From DASQMT01 sp963835735 (lineage in GTDB: Bacteria; Actinomycetota; Thermoleophilia; Solirubrobacterales; Solirubrobacteraceae), in assembly GCA_963835735.1 (NCBI GenBank), contig CAWIGP010000003.1, positions 248,001-312,000 on the forward strand: a stretch of 64,000 bases of DNA. The letters are read 5' to 3'. Positions 47,328 to 58,934 of this stretch are shown piece after piece. The notes beneath the pieces are model-generated. The model ran no database searches. It was not told the origin of the DNA and saw only the letters and a list, made by a program, of their open reading frames with translations. Numbering within the stretch: the stretch's first letter is position 1; the number at the start of each line of letters is the position of its first letter. Both the position numbers and the translations under genes were made by a program.

Positions 47328-48097
47328 CGACCGCTCACCTGCTCGAGCGTCTCGAGGATCTCGTGCGCCGTGGAGCGGCCGAGGTCGCGGACGATGTCGC
47401 CGTCGGCGAGGAACAGCACGCGGTCGGCGATCGCCGCGGCGTGCGCGTCGTGGGTGACCATGACGGTCGTCTGGCCGAGCGCGTCGACCGAGTCGCGCAG
47501 CAGCTCGAGGATCTCGCCGCTGGTGGTCGAGTCGAGGTTGCCGGTCGGCTCGTCGGCGAACATCACGCTCGGCCGCGAGACGAGCGCCCGGGCGACCGCG
47601 ACGCGCTGCTGCTGGCCGCCGGACAGCTCGGAGGGACGGTGGCCGAGCCGGTCGGTCAGGCCGACGCTCGCGACCAGCTCGTCGAGCCAGGCCGGGTCGG
47701 GCTTGCCGCCGGCCAGCTTCAGCGGCAGCGCGATGTTCTCGGCCGCCGTGAGCATCGGGAGCAGGTTGAAGAACTGGAAGATGAATCCGATGTGGTCGCG
47801 GCGCAGGAGCGTGAGCTCGTCGTCGCTCATGCCGGTGACGTCCTCGCCGGCGACCGTGACCTGGCCCGAGGTGGGCTGGTCGAGACCGGCGAGGATGTGC
47901 ATCAGCGTCGACTTGCCCGAGCCCGACGGGCCCATGACCGCGGTCAGGCGGCCGGCGGCGATGTCGACCGAGACGCCGCGCAGGGCGTCGACCGCGGTGT
48001 CGCCCTCGCCGTAGCGGCGGACGACGTCGCGGGCGGTGACGACGGCCTGTATGGGTGAGGGGTCGAGGCGGGGGACCTCGATGACGGCGTCTGACAT
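47324..48097 (-). CDS. ABC transporter ATP-binding protein, MacB/LolD type
   Basis: 257 aa. Walker A GPSGSGKST, signature LSGGQQQRVAVARAL, Walker B VMFADEPTGNLDSTTSG and switch MVTHDAHAAA are all intact. The FNLLPMLTAAENIALPLKLA stretch is typical of the MacB/LolD/FtsE branch that pairs with FtsX-like permeases. The stop overlaps the permease start. It follows the response regulator gene by about 120 bases, so a two-component system probably controls it. Confidence 0.93.
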   Translation of the reverse strand: MSDAVIEVPRLDPSPIQAVVTARDVVRRYGEGDTAVDALRGVSVDIAAGRLTAVMGPSGSGKSTLMHILAGLDQPTSGQVTVAGEDVTGMSDDELTLLRRDHIGFIFQFFNLLPMLTAAENIALPLKLAGGKPDPAWLDELVASVGLTDRLGHRPSELSGGQQQRVAVARALVSRPSVMFADEPTGNLDSTTSGEILELLRDSVDALGQTTVMVTHDAHAAAIADRVLFLADGDIVRDLGRSTAHEILETLEQVSGR

Positions 48098-48220
48098 GGG
48101 ACCCTTTCGGGGAGCGAATGGACTCTGCGAGCGTCGCGTCCGGCGGCCGCGCGCGCCATCGCGGTCACCGGTGTCCGAGGGGCCGGTGCTCCGGGGGTCG
48201 GCGGGGGCGGACCGCCGCCG

Positions 48221-48866
48221 TCAGGCGCCGAGGAAGCGCAGCACCGCGAGCACGCGCCGGTGCTCGCTGCCGGTGTCGGGCAGTCCGAGCTTGGCGAAGA
48301 TGCTCGACACGTGCTTCTCCGCGCTGCGCAGCGTGATGCCCATCCGGTCGGCGATCGCCGGGTTGGACAGGCCCTCCGCGATCAGCTGGAGCACCTCGCG
48401 CTCGCGCGGCGTCAGCGCGTCGAGCGGGCCCTCGGCGCCGTCGCTCTGCAAGCAGTCGCGAGACGACCAGCGGGTCCAGCGCCGTGCCGCCCTGGACGAC
48501 GCGCCGGAGCGTGCCGACGAAGTCGTCGACGTCGGTCACGCGGTCCTTGAGCAGGTAGCCCAGCCGCGCGGGGTGCTCGGCGAGCACCCGCGTCGCCACG
48601 CCGTACTCGACGTGCTGGGACAGAACGACGATCGCGACGGCCGGGTGGCGGGCGCGGATCTCATGCGCGGCGCGTAGGCCCTCGTCCGTGTGCGTGGGCG
48701 GCATGCGGATGTCGACGATCGCGACATCGGGCTCGTGCGCGTCGACGGCCTCCAGCAGCTCGTCGCCGTCGTCCACCTCGGCGGCGATCTCGATGCCCGA
48801 GTCCCGCAGCAGCGCGGCGATCCCCTTGCGCACGAGCAGGGCGTCGTCGGCGATCACGACGCGCAT
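48221..48866 (-). CDS. NarL/LuxR-family response regulator, one frameshift
   Basis: About 215 aa after correction. A receiver domain (MRVVIADDALLVRKGI, phosphoacceptor Asp52 in AIVDIRMPP, Lys in YLLKDRV) is joined to a LuxR HTH (LTPREREVLQLIAEGLSNPA, then RSAEKHVSSIFAKL). An extra base near 48452 splits the two halves at VVSRLL/QSDGAEG. The start overlaps the end of the kinase gene by 13 bases. It is expected to control the downstream ABC exporter genes. Confidence 0.88.
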
Positions 48867-50659
48867 GGCAGCCGCGCGCTGACGGTGGTGCCGGCGCCGA
48901 GCGGGCTGGTGACGCGCAGCTCGCCGTCGAGCGCCTCGACGCGGTCGGCGAGCCCGCGCAGACCGGTCCCGCGGGAGTAGTCGGCGCCGCCGACTCCGTC
49001 GTCGGCGATCTCGACGCCGGCCATCGAGCCGGCGCGCCACACGCGGATCGTGGCGTGCTCGGCCTGCGCGTACTTGGCGACGTTCGCGAGTGCCTCCGAC
49101 GCGACGAAGTACGCGGCCAGCTCCACCGGCTCGGGCAGCCGCTCGGCGGGTTCGAAGAAGAGCGTCGTGGCGACCGTGGAGCGATTCGCCAGCGAGTCGA
49201 GCGCGGCGGCGAGCCCGTGCTCCAGCACGGCGGGATGGATCCCGCGTGCGAGCTCGCGCAGCTCGGCGAGCGACTGTGCGAGCTCCTCGCTGGCGGTGGC
49301 GACGAGCTCGTGGGCGGACGGGTCGTCGCCGACGCGGTTCTTGAGCAGCCGCAGGTGCAGGGCGATCGCGACGAGCCGCTGTTGTGCGCCATCGTGGAGG
49401 TTTCGCTCCAGCCTGCGGCGCTCGGCGTCGCCCGCGTTGACGATCCGCTCGCGCGACGCCTTCAGTTCGGCGAGGCGCGCGTGGGACTCCGAGTGCAACT
49501 GCTCGCTCTCGATCGCGATCGCGGCCGCCGCGCGCACGGCGTCGACCAGCTCGGGGTCGTCGTCGAGCGACGCGTCGTAGACGAGGGCCGCGACCTCCTC
49601 GTGGTCGCGCTCGATCGCCATCACGGCCCGATCGCCGCCGGGCGACGGCAGCTCGACCGGGGCGCCGGCTGCGTCGGCGTAGCCGCCGTCGGCCTGCCGG
49701 TACGCGACCGCGACGCCGGGATCGCCGAGCGCCTTGGCCAGCGCGGCCCGCAGCTCCTCGCCCCGCATCGCCCCGAGGCCGAGGAACAGCTCGGTCAGGC
49801 CGCCACGCGCCAGCCGCGAGCGCAGCAGACCGGCGAGGAAGGCGATCGGGACGGCCACCAGCGAGCAGGCGGCGATCCAGAGCAGCGTCTGCGACCGCGT
49901 CCCCGACACGAGATCGTTGACCAGCAGCCCGGCGAAGCACAGCAGCGCGAAGCCGCCGGCCAGGCTCGGCAGGAGCGCGCGGCGCCGCGGCCCGGACGCC
50001 CTCCACCACCTCATGGCAACCACGACGACCGTGACCAAGCAGAGGACGGCGAGCGTTCCGCGCTGACCCCTGTCGATCACATGAGCGACGTCGGCGTCGG
50101 GGAACGCGAGCAGCAGGTGACCCTCATCGGGGTCGACCATCATCCAAGCGACCTGGGCGATGCCGAGCGGGATGAGGTACGAGGCCACGAGCGCGCGGTC
50201 GAAGCCCCGCTGCAGCCGCCCGCTCGTGAGCAGCGTGAGGATCAGCGCCACGAACGGGAAGATCCAGTAGTCGACGAACAGCACCCGCAGCGTGTTCGTG
50301 AGCTCGCCGTCGAGCTGACCGAGCAGCGGGGAGATGAAGAACAGGAAACCCGTCGCGGTCATCAGCATCCCGCTGCGGCTGTCGGGCCGGCGGCGCCAGG
50401 CCACGAGCCCGCAGGCGGCGAACGAGCCGCCGACGAGCGCGAATACGACCTCGATGCCCTGGATCGGCGCCTCGCGGTCGAACAGCACGGGTCGCAGCGC
50501 CAGCGCCTCTGCCGCGATCGCCGCGGCCCACAGTCCGATCCAGAACGCCGTGCCGTGGCGGCGGACCGCGAAGCGGCTGTGCGAATCCGTGCCGCTCCGC
50601 TGGAACGGCCCGGTCGCGAGACGGCTCGCAACCCCTTCCCACGGCGCCCAGCTGACCAT
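48854..50659 (-). CDS. Membrane sensor histidine kinase (HisKA_3 / NarX-like)
   Basis: 601 aa from ATG at 50657-50659, chosen for a GAGGAG ribosome-binding site 7-12 bases upstream; a longer frame to 50764 overlaps the uvrA promoter. About eight N-terminal helices form the sensor (to residue 300), followed by a GAF-like segment and the dimerisation helix with phospho-acceptor His422 in RNLHDGAQQRL. An ATPase domain follows (ALANVAKYAQAEHA, DDGVGGADYSRGTGLRGLAD). It phosphorylates the overlapping response regulator. The signal is unknown but the neighbours suggest envelope or antibiotic stress. Confidence 0.9.
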   Translation of the reverse strand: MVSWAPWEGVASRLATGPFQRSGTDSHSRFAVRRHGTAFWIGLWAAAIAAEALALRPVLFDREAPIQGIEVVFALVGGSFAACGLVAWRRRPDSRSGMLMTATGFLFFISPLLGQLDGELTNTLRVLFVDYWIFPFVALILTLLTSGRLQRGFDRALVASYLIPLGIAQVAWMMVDPDEGHLLLAFPDADVAHVIDRGQRGTLAVLCLVTVVVVAMRWWRASGPRRRALLPSLAGGFALLCFAGLLVNDLVSGTRSQTLLWIAACSLVAVPIAFLAGLLRSRLARGGLTELFLGLGAMRGEELRAALAKALGDPGVAVAYRQADGGYADAAGAPVELPSPGGDRAVMAIERDHEEVAALVYDASLDDDPELVDAVRAAAAIAIESEQLHSESHARLAELKASRERIVNAGDAERRRLERNLHDGAQQRLVAIALHLRLLKNRVGDDPSAHELVATASEELAQSLAELRELARGIHPAVLEHGLAAALDSLANRSTVATTLFFEPAERLPEPVELAAYFVASEALANVAKYAQAEHATIRVWRAGSMAGVEIADDGVGGADYSRGTGLRGLADRVEALDGELRVTSPLGAGTTVSARLPCAS

Positions 50660-50724
50660 CTGGTGCTCCTCGGACGGGCTGAATCCCGACCCTACCGGAA
50701 GCGCGGCGCAAATTGCGATGGAGG

Positions 50725-50736
50725 GAACATGTGTTC
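50725..50736. promoter_or_regulatory. LexA SOS box upstream of uvrA
   Basis: GAACATGTGTTC, followed by GA, fits the actinobacterial/Gram-positive SOS consensus GAAC-N4-GTTC. It ends 36 bases before the uvrA GTG start and overlaps the -35 region if TACACT (50760-50765) is the -10. It is 66 bases from the divergent kinase start. Confidence 0.82.
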
Positions 50737-50772
50737 GACGCTTCCGTCCGCGGCTTACGTACACTGGGTCGG

Positions 50773-53661
<2,889 letters not shown>

Positions 53662-53699
53662 AGCGCGCCGCGCCTATGCCTCATGTATCGCGGCGTGAC

Positions 53700-53905
53700 G
53701 AAGGCGCCGGCGAACGTCAACTGCGGGCATTGAGGGGAGCTGGTCCGGCCGCGGGGCAGCGACCAAAACGTCGACGTCTCGCCCGCGAGCGCTCGGCTCT
53801 CGACGTTTGGCGCTGCCGAACGTGCCGCTCGACGATCGACGTCGCCCGACCACGTCCGAGCTCGCCGCTGACGTGCCCGATGTTGAAGTTCGAGCCGCCG
53901 CGCGA
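53700..53905. repeat. Intergenic inverted-end element, copy C
   Basis: It occupies the gap between convergent uvrA and the VOC gene. The left end reads GCGCCGGCGAACGTCAAC then TGCGGGCATTGAGGGG and shares 18 identical bases with copy B. The right end on the minus strand, GCGGCGGCTCGAACTTCAAC then ATCGGGCACG, resembles the left end of copy A. The interior holds a long imperfect stem, GGCAGCGACCAAAACGTCGA with CTCGACGTTTGGCGCTGCC (about 53755-53815). The core differs from copies A and B, so it may be a subtype. Confidence 0.6.
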
Positions 53906-53910
53906 GGCGA

Positions 53911-54702
53911 TCAGCCGCCGGTCGTGATCCGGCTGACGCTGAACACCGCGCCCTGGGGATCGGCGACGACCGCCTGGCGGGCGATCGGCGTGTCGTACGG
54001 CGGGACGATCGCGCTGCCGCCGAGCTCGGTCGCCGTCGCCACGGTCGCGTCGACGTCGTCGACCCAGAAGTCGATCCGCCAGTGCGGGCGGACCCCGCCG
54101 GCGAGGAGGTCGGGCGTGAGCGGCGCCATGCCCGCGACCACGTCGCGCGGCACCGGCTGCTCGGGCTTGCCGCCGACGTAGCCCGGGACGCGCCACATGG
54201 TGATGTCGCCGAACGCGTCGCTCTCCCAGCCGAAGACGCGCCGGTAGAACGCGCTCGCGCGCTCGGTGTCGTCGGTGAGCAGCTGGGTCCAGCTCCAGGC
54301 ATTCGGCTCGTTGACGAGCTGCGCGCCGCGATGCGAGCCCGGCTGCCAGGCGGCGAGGAGCGCGCCCGTCGGGTCCTCGAACACGACCATGCGTCCGCCG
54401 TCCAGCGTCTCGAACGGCTGCATCGCGATGCGCCCTCCGGCGCCCGCGGCGCGCGCCGCCACGTCGTCCGCGCTGTCCGCCCAGACGCACGTCGCCCAGC
54501 CCACCGGCAGGTCGGCACTTTCGGACGGCTGCTGGCCGACGAACGCGACGTCGCGGCCGCGCAGCCGGCACATGAACGGACCCTCGCCGTCGATCTCCCA
54601 TCCGAACAGCTGCGCGTAGAAGTCAGCGGCGGCGCGGCCATCGGGCTGCCAGGTCTCGATCCAGCACGGGACGCCGTGCTGGTATCCGCTGCTCTCGCTC
54701 AT
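53911..54702 (-). CDS. VOC/glyoxalase-like protein with two VOC domains
   Basis: 263 aa, ATG with AAGGAG upstream. Two homologous halves: residues about 8-125 (WIETWQPDGRAAADFYAQLF...FEDPTGALLAAWQ) and about 140-260 (SWTQLLTDDTERASAFYRRV...VADPQGAVFSVSR). This duplicated form is common in Streptomyces and relatives, often annotated as hydroxylase or glyoxalase-like. Metal ligands are not all evident, so an enzyme role is uncertain. Confidence 0.85.
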   Translation of the reverse strand: MSESSGYQHGVPCWIETWQPDGRAAADFYAQLFGWEIDGEGPFMCRLRGRDVAFVGQQPSESADLPVGWATCVWADSADDVAARAAGAGGRIAMQPFETLDGGRMVVFEDPTGALLAAWQPGSHRGAQLVNEPNAWSWTQLLTDDTERASAFYRRVFGWESDAFGDITMWRVPGYVGGKPEQPVPRDVVAGMAPLTPDLLAGGVRPHWRIDFWVDDVDATVATATELGGSAIVPPYDTPIARQAVVADPQGAVFSVSRITTGG

Positions 54703-54758
54703 GGGAGCTCCTTCTGTCGGGTGCTCACATGAGACTGCGCGCGCGGGCGGAACTCATC

Positions 54759-55583
54759 TCAGTCCCTGCGCCACCCCCGCCGGGCGGCGTGCAGCGCCCG
54801 CAGCTCCTCGACGGCGAGCGGCGCCGCCGGGTCGGCATGCGGCCGCGCCCTGAGCAGCCGCGGCTCGATCGCCTCCTCGACCGCGGTGCCCTCGACAGCG
54901 TGGACGCGGTAGGCGCGCGCGTCCGGTCGCGACGCCACCACCTCGGCGAGCCGCGTGCCGCGGAACAGCAGCCCGGCGCCGTCGTCGACGCCCCAGCCCG
55001 GGGGCGCGTCGCCGCGCGCGACCGCGTTCAGGTAGAACGGCCGGCGCTCCGGCTCGCCGCCGTAGTGGACCGAGTTCGAGCCGGGCAGGAAGCCGAGCCC
55101 GCGCGTCAGCGCCGGCGTGCCGATCGACTTCGTCACGCCGCACTCGAACCAGCACATCGACCCGGCGCTCAGGCCGGCGAGCACGATCCCCGACTGCCAC
55201 GCCTCGCGTAGGACGTCGTCGAGCCCGTGCGCGCGCCACAGCGCGAGCAGGTTGACCATGGAGCCGCCGCCGACGTAGATCACGTCCTGCGCGAGCAGAT
55301 GCTCGCGCAGCGGCACCGGCTGGGTTCCGAGCCGGAACAGCGAGATGTGCGTCGGCTCGCACAGCTGGTCGTCGAACGTCGCGTGAAAGCGGCGGATCTG
55401 GTCCTCGGAGTCGCCGCCCGCCGTCGGCAGCAGGCAGATCCGCGGCTCGCGCGCCGGCGCGAGCGTACGCACGTAGTCGTCGAGCGCGGGGTTCTCCGGC
55501 TCCATCGTGAAGCCGCCTCCGCCCATGGCGAAGATCGTCGGGACGCGGCCGGCGCGCCGCGCCCAGCTAACGCCTGGATCCAT
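54759..55583 (-). CDS. Peptidase E-like serine peptidase (S51), paralogue 1
   Basis: 274 aa from ATG at 55581-55583; the family core begins at PTIFAMGGGGFTMEP, so the first 15 or so residues may not be native. The nucleophile Ser is in AGLSAGSMCWFE, with YVGGGSMVNLL and GSNSVHYGGEPERRP motifs near the active site. Peptidase E cleaves Asp-Xaa dipeptides in the cytosol. A second copy follows immediately downstream in the chromosome but upstream in the transcript. Confidence 0.88.
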   Translation of the reverse strand: MDPGVSWARRAGRVPTIFAMGGGGFTMEPENPALDDYVRTLAPAREPRICLLPTAGGDSEDQIRRFHATFDDQLCEPTHISLFRLGTQPVPLREHLLAQDVIYVGGGSMVNLLALWRAHGLDDVLREAWQSGIVLAGLSAGSMCWFECGVTKSIGTPALTRGLGFLPGSNSVHYGGEPERRPFYLNAVARGDAPPGWGVDDGAGLLFRGTRLAEVVASRPDARAYRVHAVEGTAVEEAIEPRLLRARPHADPAAPLAVEELRALHAARRGWRRD

Positions 55584-55619
55584 CGATCCGCGGCGCCTCG
55601 CCGATCGGGGGAACCAGGC

Positions 55620-56366
55620 TCAGGCGGCAAGCGCCGGCTCCGCGGCGTCCGCCGCGCCCAGGTAGTCGACCGGCAGCGGCAGCTCGACGACTTCTCCATC
55701 CACGGCGTCGACACGGTATGCCCGCGATTCGGGCCGCGACGCCACGACGCGCGCGAGCGACTCGCCGACGAAGTGCAGTGCGGCGCCGTCCTCGGCCGCG
55801 TACCCGCCCGGCATCCCGCCACCGACCGCCGCGTGGTAGGCGGGCCGGCGGTGCGGCTCCTTGTCGTAGTGGACCGCGTTGGACCCGGCGATGAGCCCGA
55901 TGCCCTGCACCGGGCGCGACGCGCCGTGATAGCCGGTCATCGCCTCCGCGAACCAGCACAGCGACCCGGCGCTGAGCCCGCACAGCACGACGCCGGCCTC
56001 CCACGCCTCCCGCAGCGCGACGTCGAGCCCGTGCGCGCGCAGCACGCCCATCAGGCAGATCACGCTGCCGCCGCCCACGTAAACGAGGTCCTGCTCGAGC
56101 AGGTGCCCGCGCACGTCGTCCGTTCCGCAGTCGCGCCGGAACAGCGACACGTGCGAGGACTCGCAGCGGCTGGCCGGGAAGTGGCGGTAGAACCGCACGA
56201 TGTAGTGGTCCGCGTCGCCCGACGCGGTCGGTAGGAAGCACACCTTCGGCCGGTCGCGCCCGGCCGCGCGGGCCAGCCCGAGCACGTACTCGTCGAGCAG
56301 CGGGTTCCCCGCCTCCATGGAGAACCCGCCGCCGCCGAAGGCGACGATCTGGCGTGGCCGCGTCAT
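55620..56366 (-). CDS. Peptidase E-like serine peptidase (S51), paralogue 2
   Basis: 248 aa, ATG start. Same layout as its neighbour: VAFGGGGFSMEAGNPLLDEY, DLVYVGGGSVICLMG, nucleophile in CGLSAGSLCWFAEA, and IAGSNAVHYDKEPHRRP. The two differ enough to suggest an old tandem duplication. Only about 35 bases separate them and both may be in one transcript. Confidence 0.9.
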   Translation of the reverse strand: MTRPRQIVAFGGGGFSMEAGNPLLDEYVLGLARAAGRDRPKVCFLPTASGDADHYIVRFYRHFPASRCESSHVSLFRRDCGTDDVRGHLLEQDLVYVGGGSVICLMGVLRAHGLDVALREAWEAGVVLCGLSAGSLCWFAEAMTGYHGASRPVQGIGLIAGSNAVHYDKEPHRRPAYHAAVGGGMPGGYAAEDGAALHFVGESLARVVASRPESRAYRVDAVDGEVVELPLPVDYLGAADAAEPALAA

Positions 56367-56450
56367 GGCGCGAAGATAGGGACCGATCCGCCTCCGTGCG
56401 GGAATTTCGTGCGCCCGGTCGAGACCCTCTGGACCGCGTGTCGGCGCCGC

Positions 56451-57528
56451 TCAGCCGCCGAACCTCCCGCGCAGCGCCTGGACGTTCTCGACGTACCGGC
56501 TCGTGTCGTCGTACAGCCCTCGTTCCTGCACCGATCGCAAACCCTGGTAGTAGCCCGCGATAGCGGCGTTCTCGTCGCCGCCGGTCTCGTCGAGCAGCCG
56601 CTTGAGGTACATCACGCCGGCGTGCACGTTGTCGGTCGCGGAGCTCGGATCCAGCTGGCCGCGCGGCGAGGTTCTGCTGCACGTAGTCCCACGTGCCCGG
56701 CATCACCTGCATCACGCCGCGCGCGTTGGCGGAGGAGACCATCGCGTTGTTGAAGCCGCTCTCCTGCCACGCGATCGCCGCGGCGAGCGAGGGGGAGACG
56801 CCGTACTGCGCCGCCACCGCCTGCACGTCGGCTGCGCCGAGGCGCGTGGCCGTCGGGGCGGGATCGGCCTGCGGGACGACCGGCGCGGGCGCCGGCTCGT
56901 CGGCGCGCACCGGCACGGGCGCGCCGCCGGGCAGCTTGATCACGGTCCCGGAAACCAGCAGGCCGTCCGGGTCCAGCCCGTTCATCGCCGCCATGTCGGA
57001 CATCGAGACGCCCGCCCCGGCCGCGAGCGCCGAGAGCGTGTCGCCGGGGCGCACGGTGTATCCGCCCTGGACCTGCGGCGCGGCGCCGCCGCTCGATGCG
57101 GCCGGCGCGGACCCGCCGCCGCCCGCCACCGACAGGGAGCTGCCGGCGATCAGCAGCCCGGTCGGATCGAGCCCGTTCGCCGCGGCGACGGCATCGACCG
57201 ACGTGCCGTTGGCCGCGGCGATCCCGGACAGCGTGTCGCCCGGCTGGACGACGTAGCCGCCGCCGGTGGCGCCAGGACTTGCGGGCGCGGCGGCCGCCAG
57301 CGTCGCTGCACCCTCGGCCACGGTCGGCACCCGGATCGTCGAGCCCAGCACGACCTGCGCATCCTCCGAGAGACCGTTGTAGGCGGCGACCGTCCGCGTC
57401 GTGAGGTTGTTCGCGGCGGCGATCGACCAGAGGGTCTCGCCTGGCTGGACGGTGTGGGCGACCTCGGCCGAAGCCGGCGCGGCCAGCGCCAGCAGGAGCA
57501 GCAGGGTGGAGCAGGACAGGCGGCGCAC
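56451..57528 (-). CDS. Secreted triple-LysM lytic transglycosylase, one frameshift
   Basis: About 358 aa after correction, GTG start with GGAGG upstream. A signal peptide (LLLLLALAAPASA) is followed by three LysM peptidoglycan-binding repeats (HTVQPGETLWSIAAANNLTT, YVVQPGDTLSGIAAANGTS, YTVRPGDTLSALAAGAGVS), a Pro/Ala linker and an SLT domain (IAWQESGFNNAMVSSANARG, VMQVMPGTWDYVQQNL). An extra base near 56663 breaks the frame; the correct frame ends NVQALRGRFGG, stop at 56451. It degrades peptidoglycan outside the cell, like Rpf-type or MltD-like enzymes. Confidence 0.88.
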
Positions 57529-57697
57529 GTGAGGACCTCCGTGGTCGTTGGCGTCGTCTGCACCTTTAGCCCGGATCCCTGCCGCGGGTGCCGCCGCGCG
57601 CGGGATTACGGCGTCTTGCAGCCGCCGTTGCCGCCCCTGGGCGCTCTTACGTGTCCCTGCACGCGCGCCTGCGCGCAGCCGCTAGCGTGCCGTCCGC

Positions 57698-58279
57698 ATG
57701 GAGGCCGCCGACCTCAAGCTCTGGGGCCAGAAGTGGCGTTTCTACGAGCGCAACTCGCTGCCGTGGAATCGTGCCCGGATCCACGCCGAGTTCGCCCGCC
57801 GGCGCGCGTTCTGCCGCTGGCCGGTGTACGGGAACGTGCTCGAGATGCTGCGCGACGGCCGGCTGGAGCTGGGCGAGCAGGTGCTGCTGGAGCCGGGCGT
57901 CTGGCTGACGGCGCCGGCCCCCGGCCGGATCCGGATCGGCGGCGGTACGTTCCTGAACCTGGGCGTTCAGGTCGCGGCCGTCGAGCTGGTCGAGATCGGC
58001 CCGCACTGCATGTTCGCCAACGGGTGCTTCGTCTCCGACGGCAATCATCGCTTCGACGACCCGGACCGCCCGGTCCCGTGGCAGGGGTTCACGACGAAGG
58101 GCCCGACCCGGATCGGCGCCAACGTGTGGTGTGGCGCGAACGTCGTGATCACCAGCGGCGTCACGGTCGGCGAACGCTGCGTGATCGGCGCCAACTCGGT
58201 CGTCACGAGCGACCTGCCGCCGTTCTCGATCGCGGCCGGCGCGCCCGCGACGGTTCTGCGGACGATCGAGTACGAGTAG
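57698..58279 (+). CDS. Hexapeptide-repeat (left-handed beta-helix) acyltransferase
   Basis: 193 aa, ATG start. A basic N-terminal segment is followed by beta-helix coils: LGEQVLLEPGVWLTAPAPGRI, IGGGTFLNLGVQV, GPHCMFANGCFVSDGNHR, TRIGANVWCGANVVITSGVT, VGERCVIGANSVVTSDLPPF. The DGNHRFDD loop holds the likely catalytic His and IAAGAPA closes the helix. Similar to O-acetyltransferases acting on sugars or cell-surface glycans. Substrate unknown. Confidence 0.88.
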   Translation: MEAADLKLWGQKWRFYERNSLPWNRARIHAEFARRRAFCRWPVYGNVLEMLRDGRLELGEQVLLEPGVWLTAPAPGRIRIGGGTFLNLGVQVAAVELVEIGPHCMFANGCFVSDGNHRFDDPDRPVPWQGFTTKGPTRIGANVWCGANVVITSGVTVGERCVIGANSVVTSDLPPFSIAAGAPATVLRTIEYE

Positions 58280-58282
58280 GCC

Positions 58283-58900
58283 TCACGAATTCCGGATCGT
58301 GATCCCCTCGAGCAGGTGCGCGACACGCTCGGTGGCGTCGATCGCGTCCTCGAGCCGCTCGAAGATGTCCTTCCAGCGGATCACCAGCATGGGATCGCTG
58401 CCGCCCTCGAACAGCGAGGCGATCGCTTCGCGCACCACTCGGTCGCCGTCGTTCTCGTACTCGTTGATGGTCACGGTGAACGCGTGGATGTCGTCGCAGC
58501 CGCGCAGGCAGGGGATCGCCGCGGCAACCTGTTCACAGGCGAGGTGGAGGATCCGGGCCTGCTCCTGGGCCTGCGCCATCGGCGCCTCGATGCGGTAGAG
58601 GACGAAGTAGCCGGCGACCTCCTCGATCCAGTCGACGATGTCGTCGAGCCCCGAGGCGAGCGCATGCACGTCGTGGCGGTCGATCGGAGTCGCCGATGAC
58701 GTGTTCAGGCGCCGGAGGATCTCGTGGGTGATGCGGTCGCCCTCGTGCTCGCAGGCGACGAGCTCCTGCACGAGCTCGTCGTTGTCGGGCCACTCCTCGA
58801 GCATCTGCTCGAGCAGTCCGGCGGCCCGCACGATGTTCGCGCCCGCCTGCTCGAACAGGTCGAAGTACTCGCGCCCGCGCTGCCTGGTCAACCGCCCCAT
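58283..58900 (-). CDS. DUF47/PhoU-like protein
   Basis: 205 aa, all helical, TIGR00153/DUF47 type. Motifs: YFDLFEQAGANIVRAAGLLE, VQELVACEHEGDRITHEIL, RHDVHALASGLDDIVDWIEE, EYENDGDRVVREAIASLF and WKDIFERLEDAIDATERVAH. The repeated E..D.. pairs fit a PhoU-like metal-binding bundle that regulates low-affinity phosphate (Pit) transport. No transporter gene is next to it in this window. It is convergent with the acyltransferase gene. Confidence 0.9.
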   Translation of the reverse strand: MGRLTRQRGREYFDLFEQAGANIVRAAGLLEQMLEEWPDNDELVQELVACEHEGDRITHEILRRLNTSSATPIDRHDVHALASGLDDIVDWIEEVAGYFVLYRIEAPMAQAQEQARILHLACEQVAAAIPCLRGCDDIHAFTVTINEYENDGDRVVREAIASLFEGGSDPMLVIRWKDIFERLEDAIDATERVAHLLEGITIRNS

Positions 58901-58934
58901 CGCGGCGCGAGCCTACCCGCTGTGAACTGCTTGT

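Noticed and set aside
57529..57697. Possible cyclic-di-AMP (ydaO) riboswitch upstream of the LysM transglycosylase
   Set aside because: The location would fit, but the conserved ydaO sequence blocks are not visible; only generic GC-rich stems are seen.
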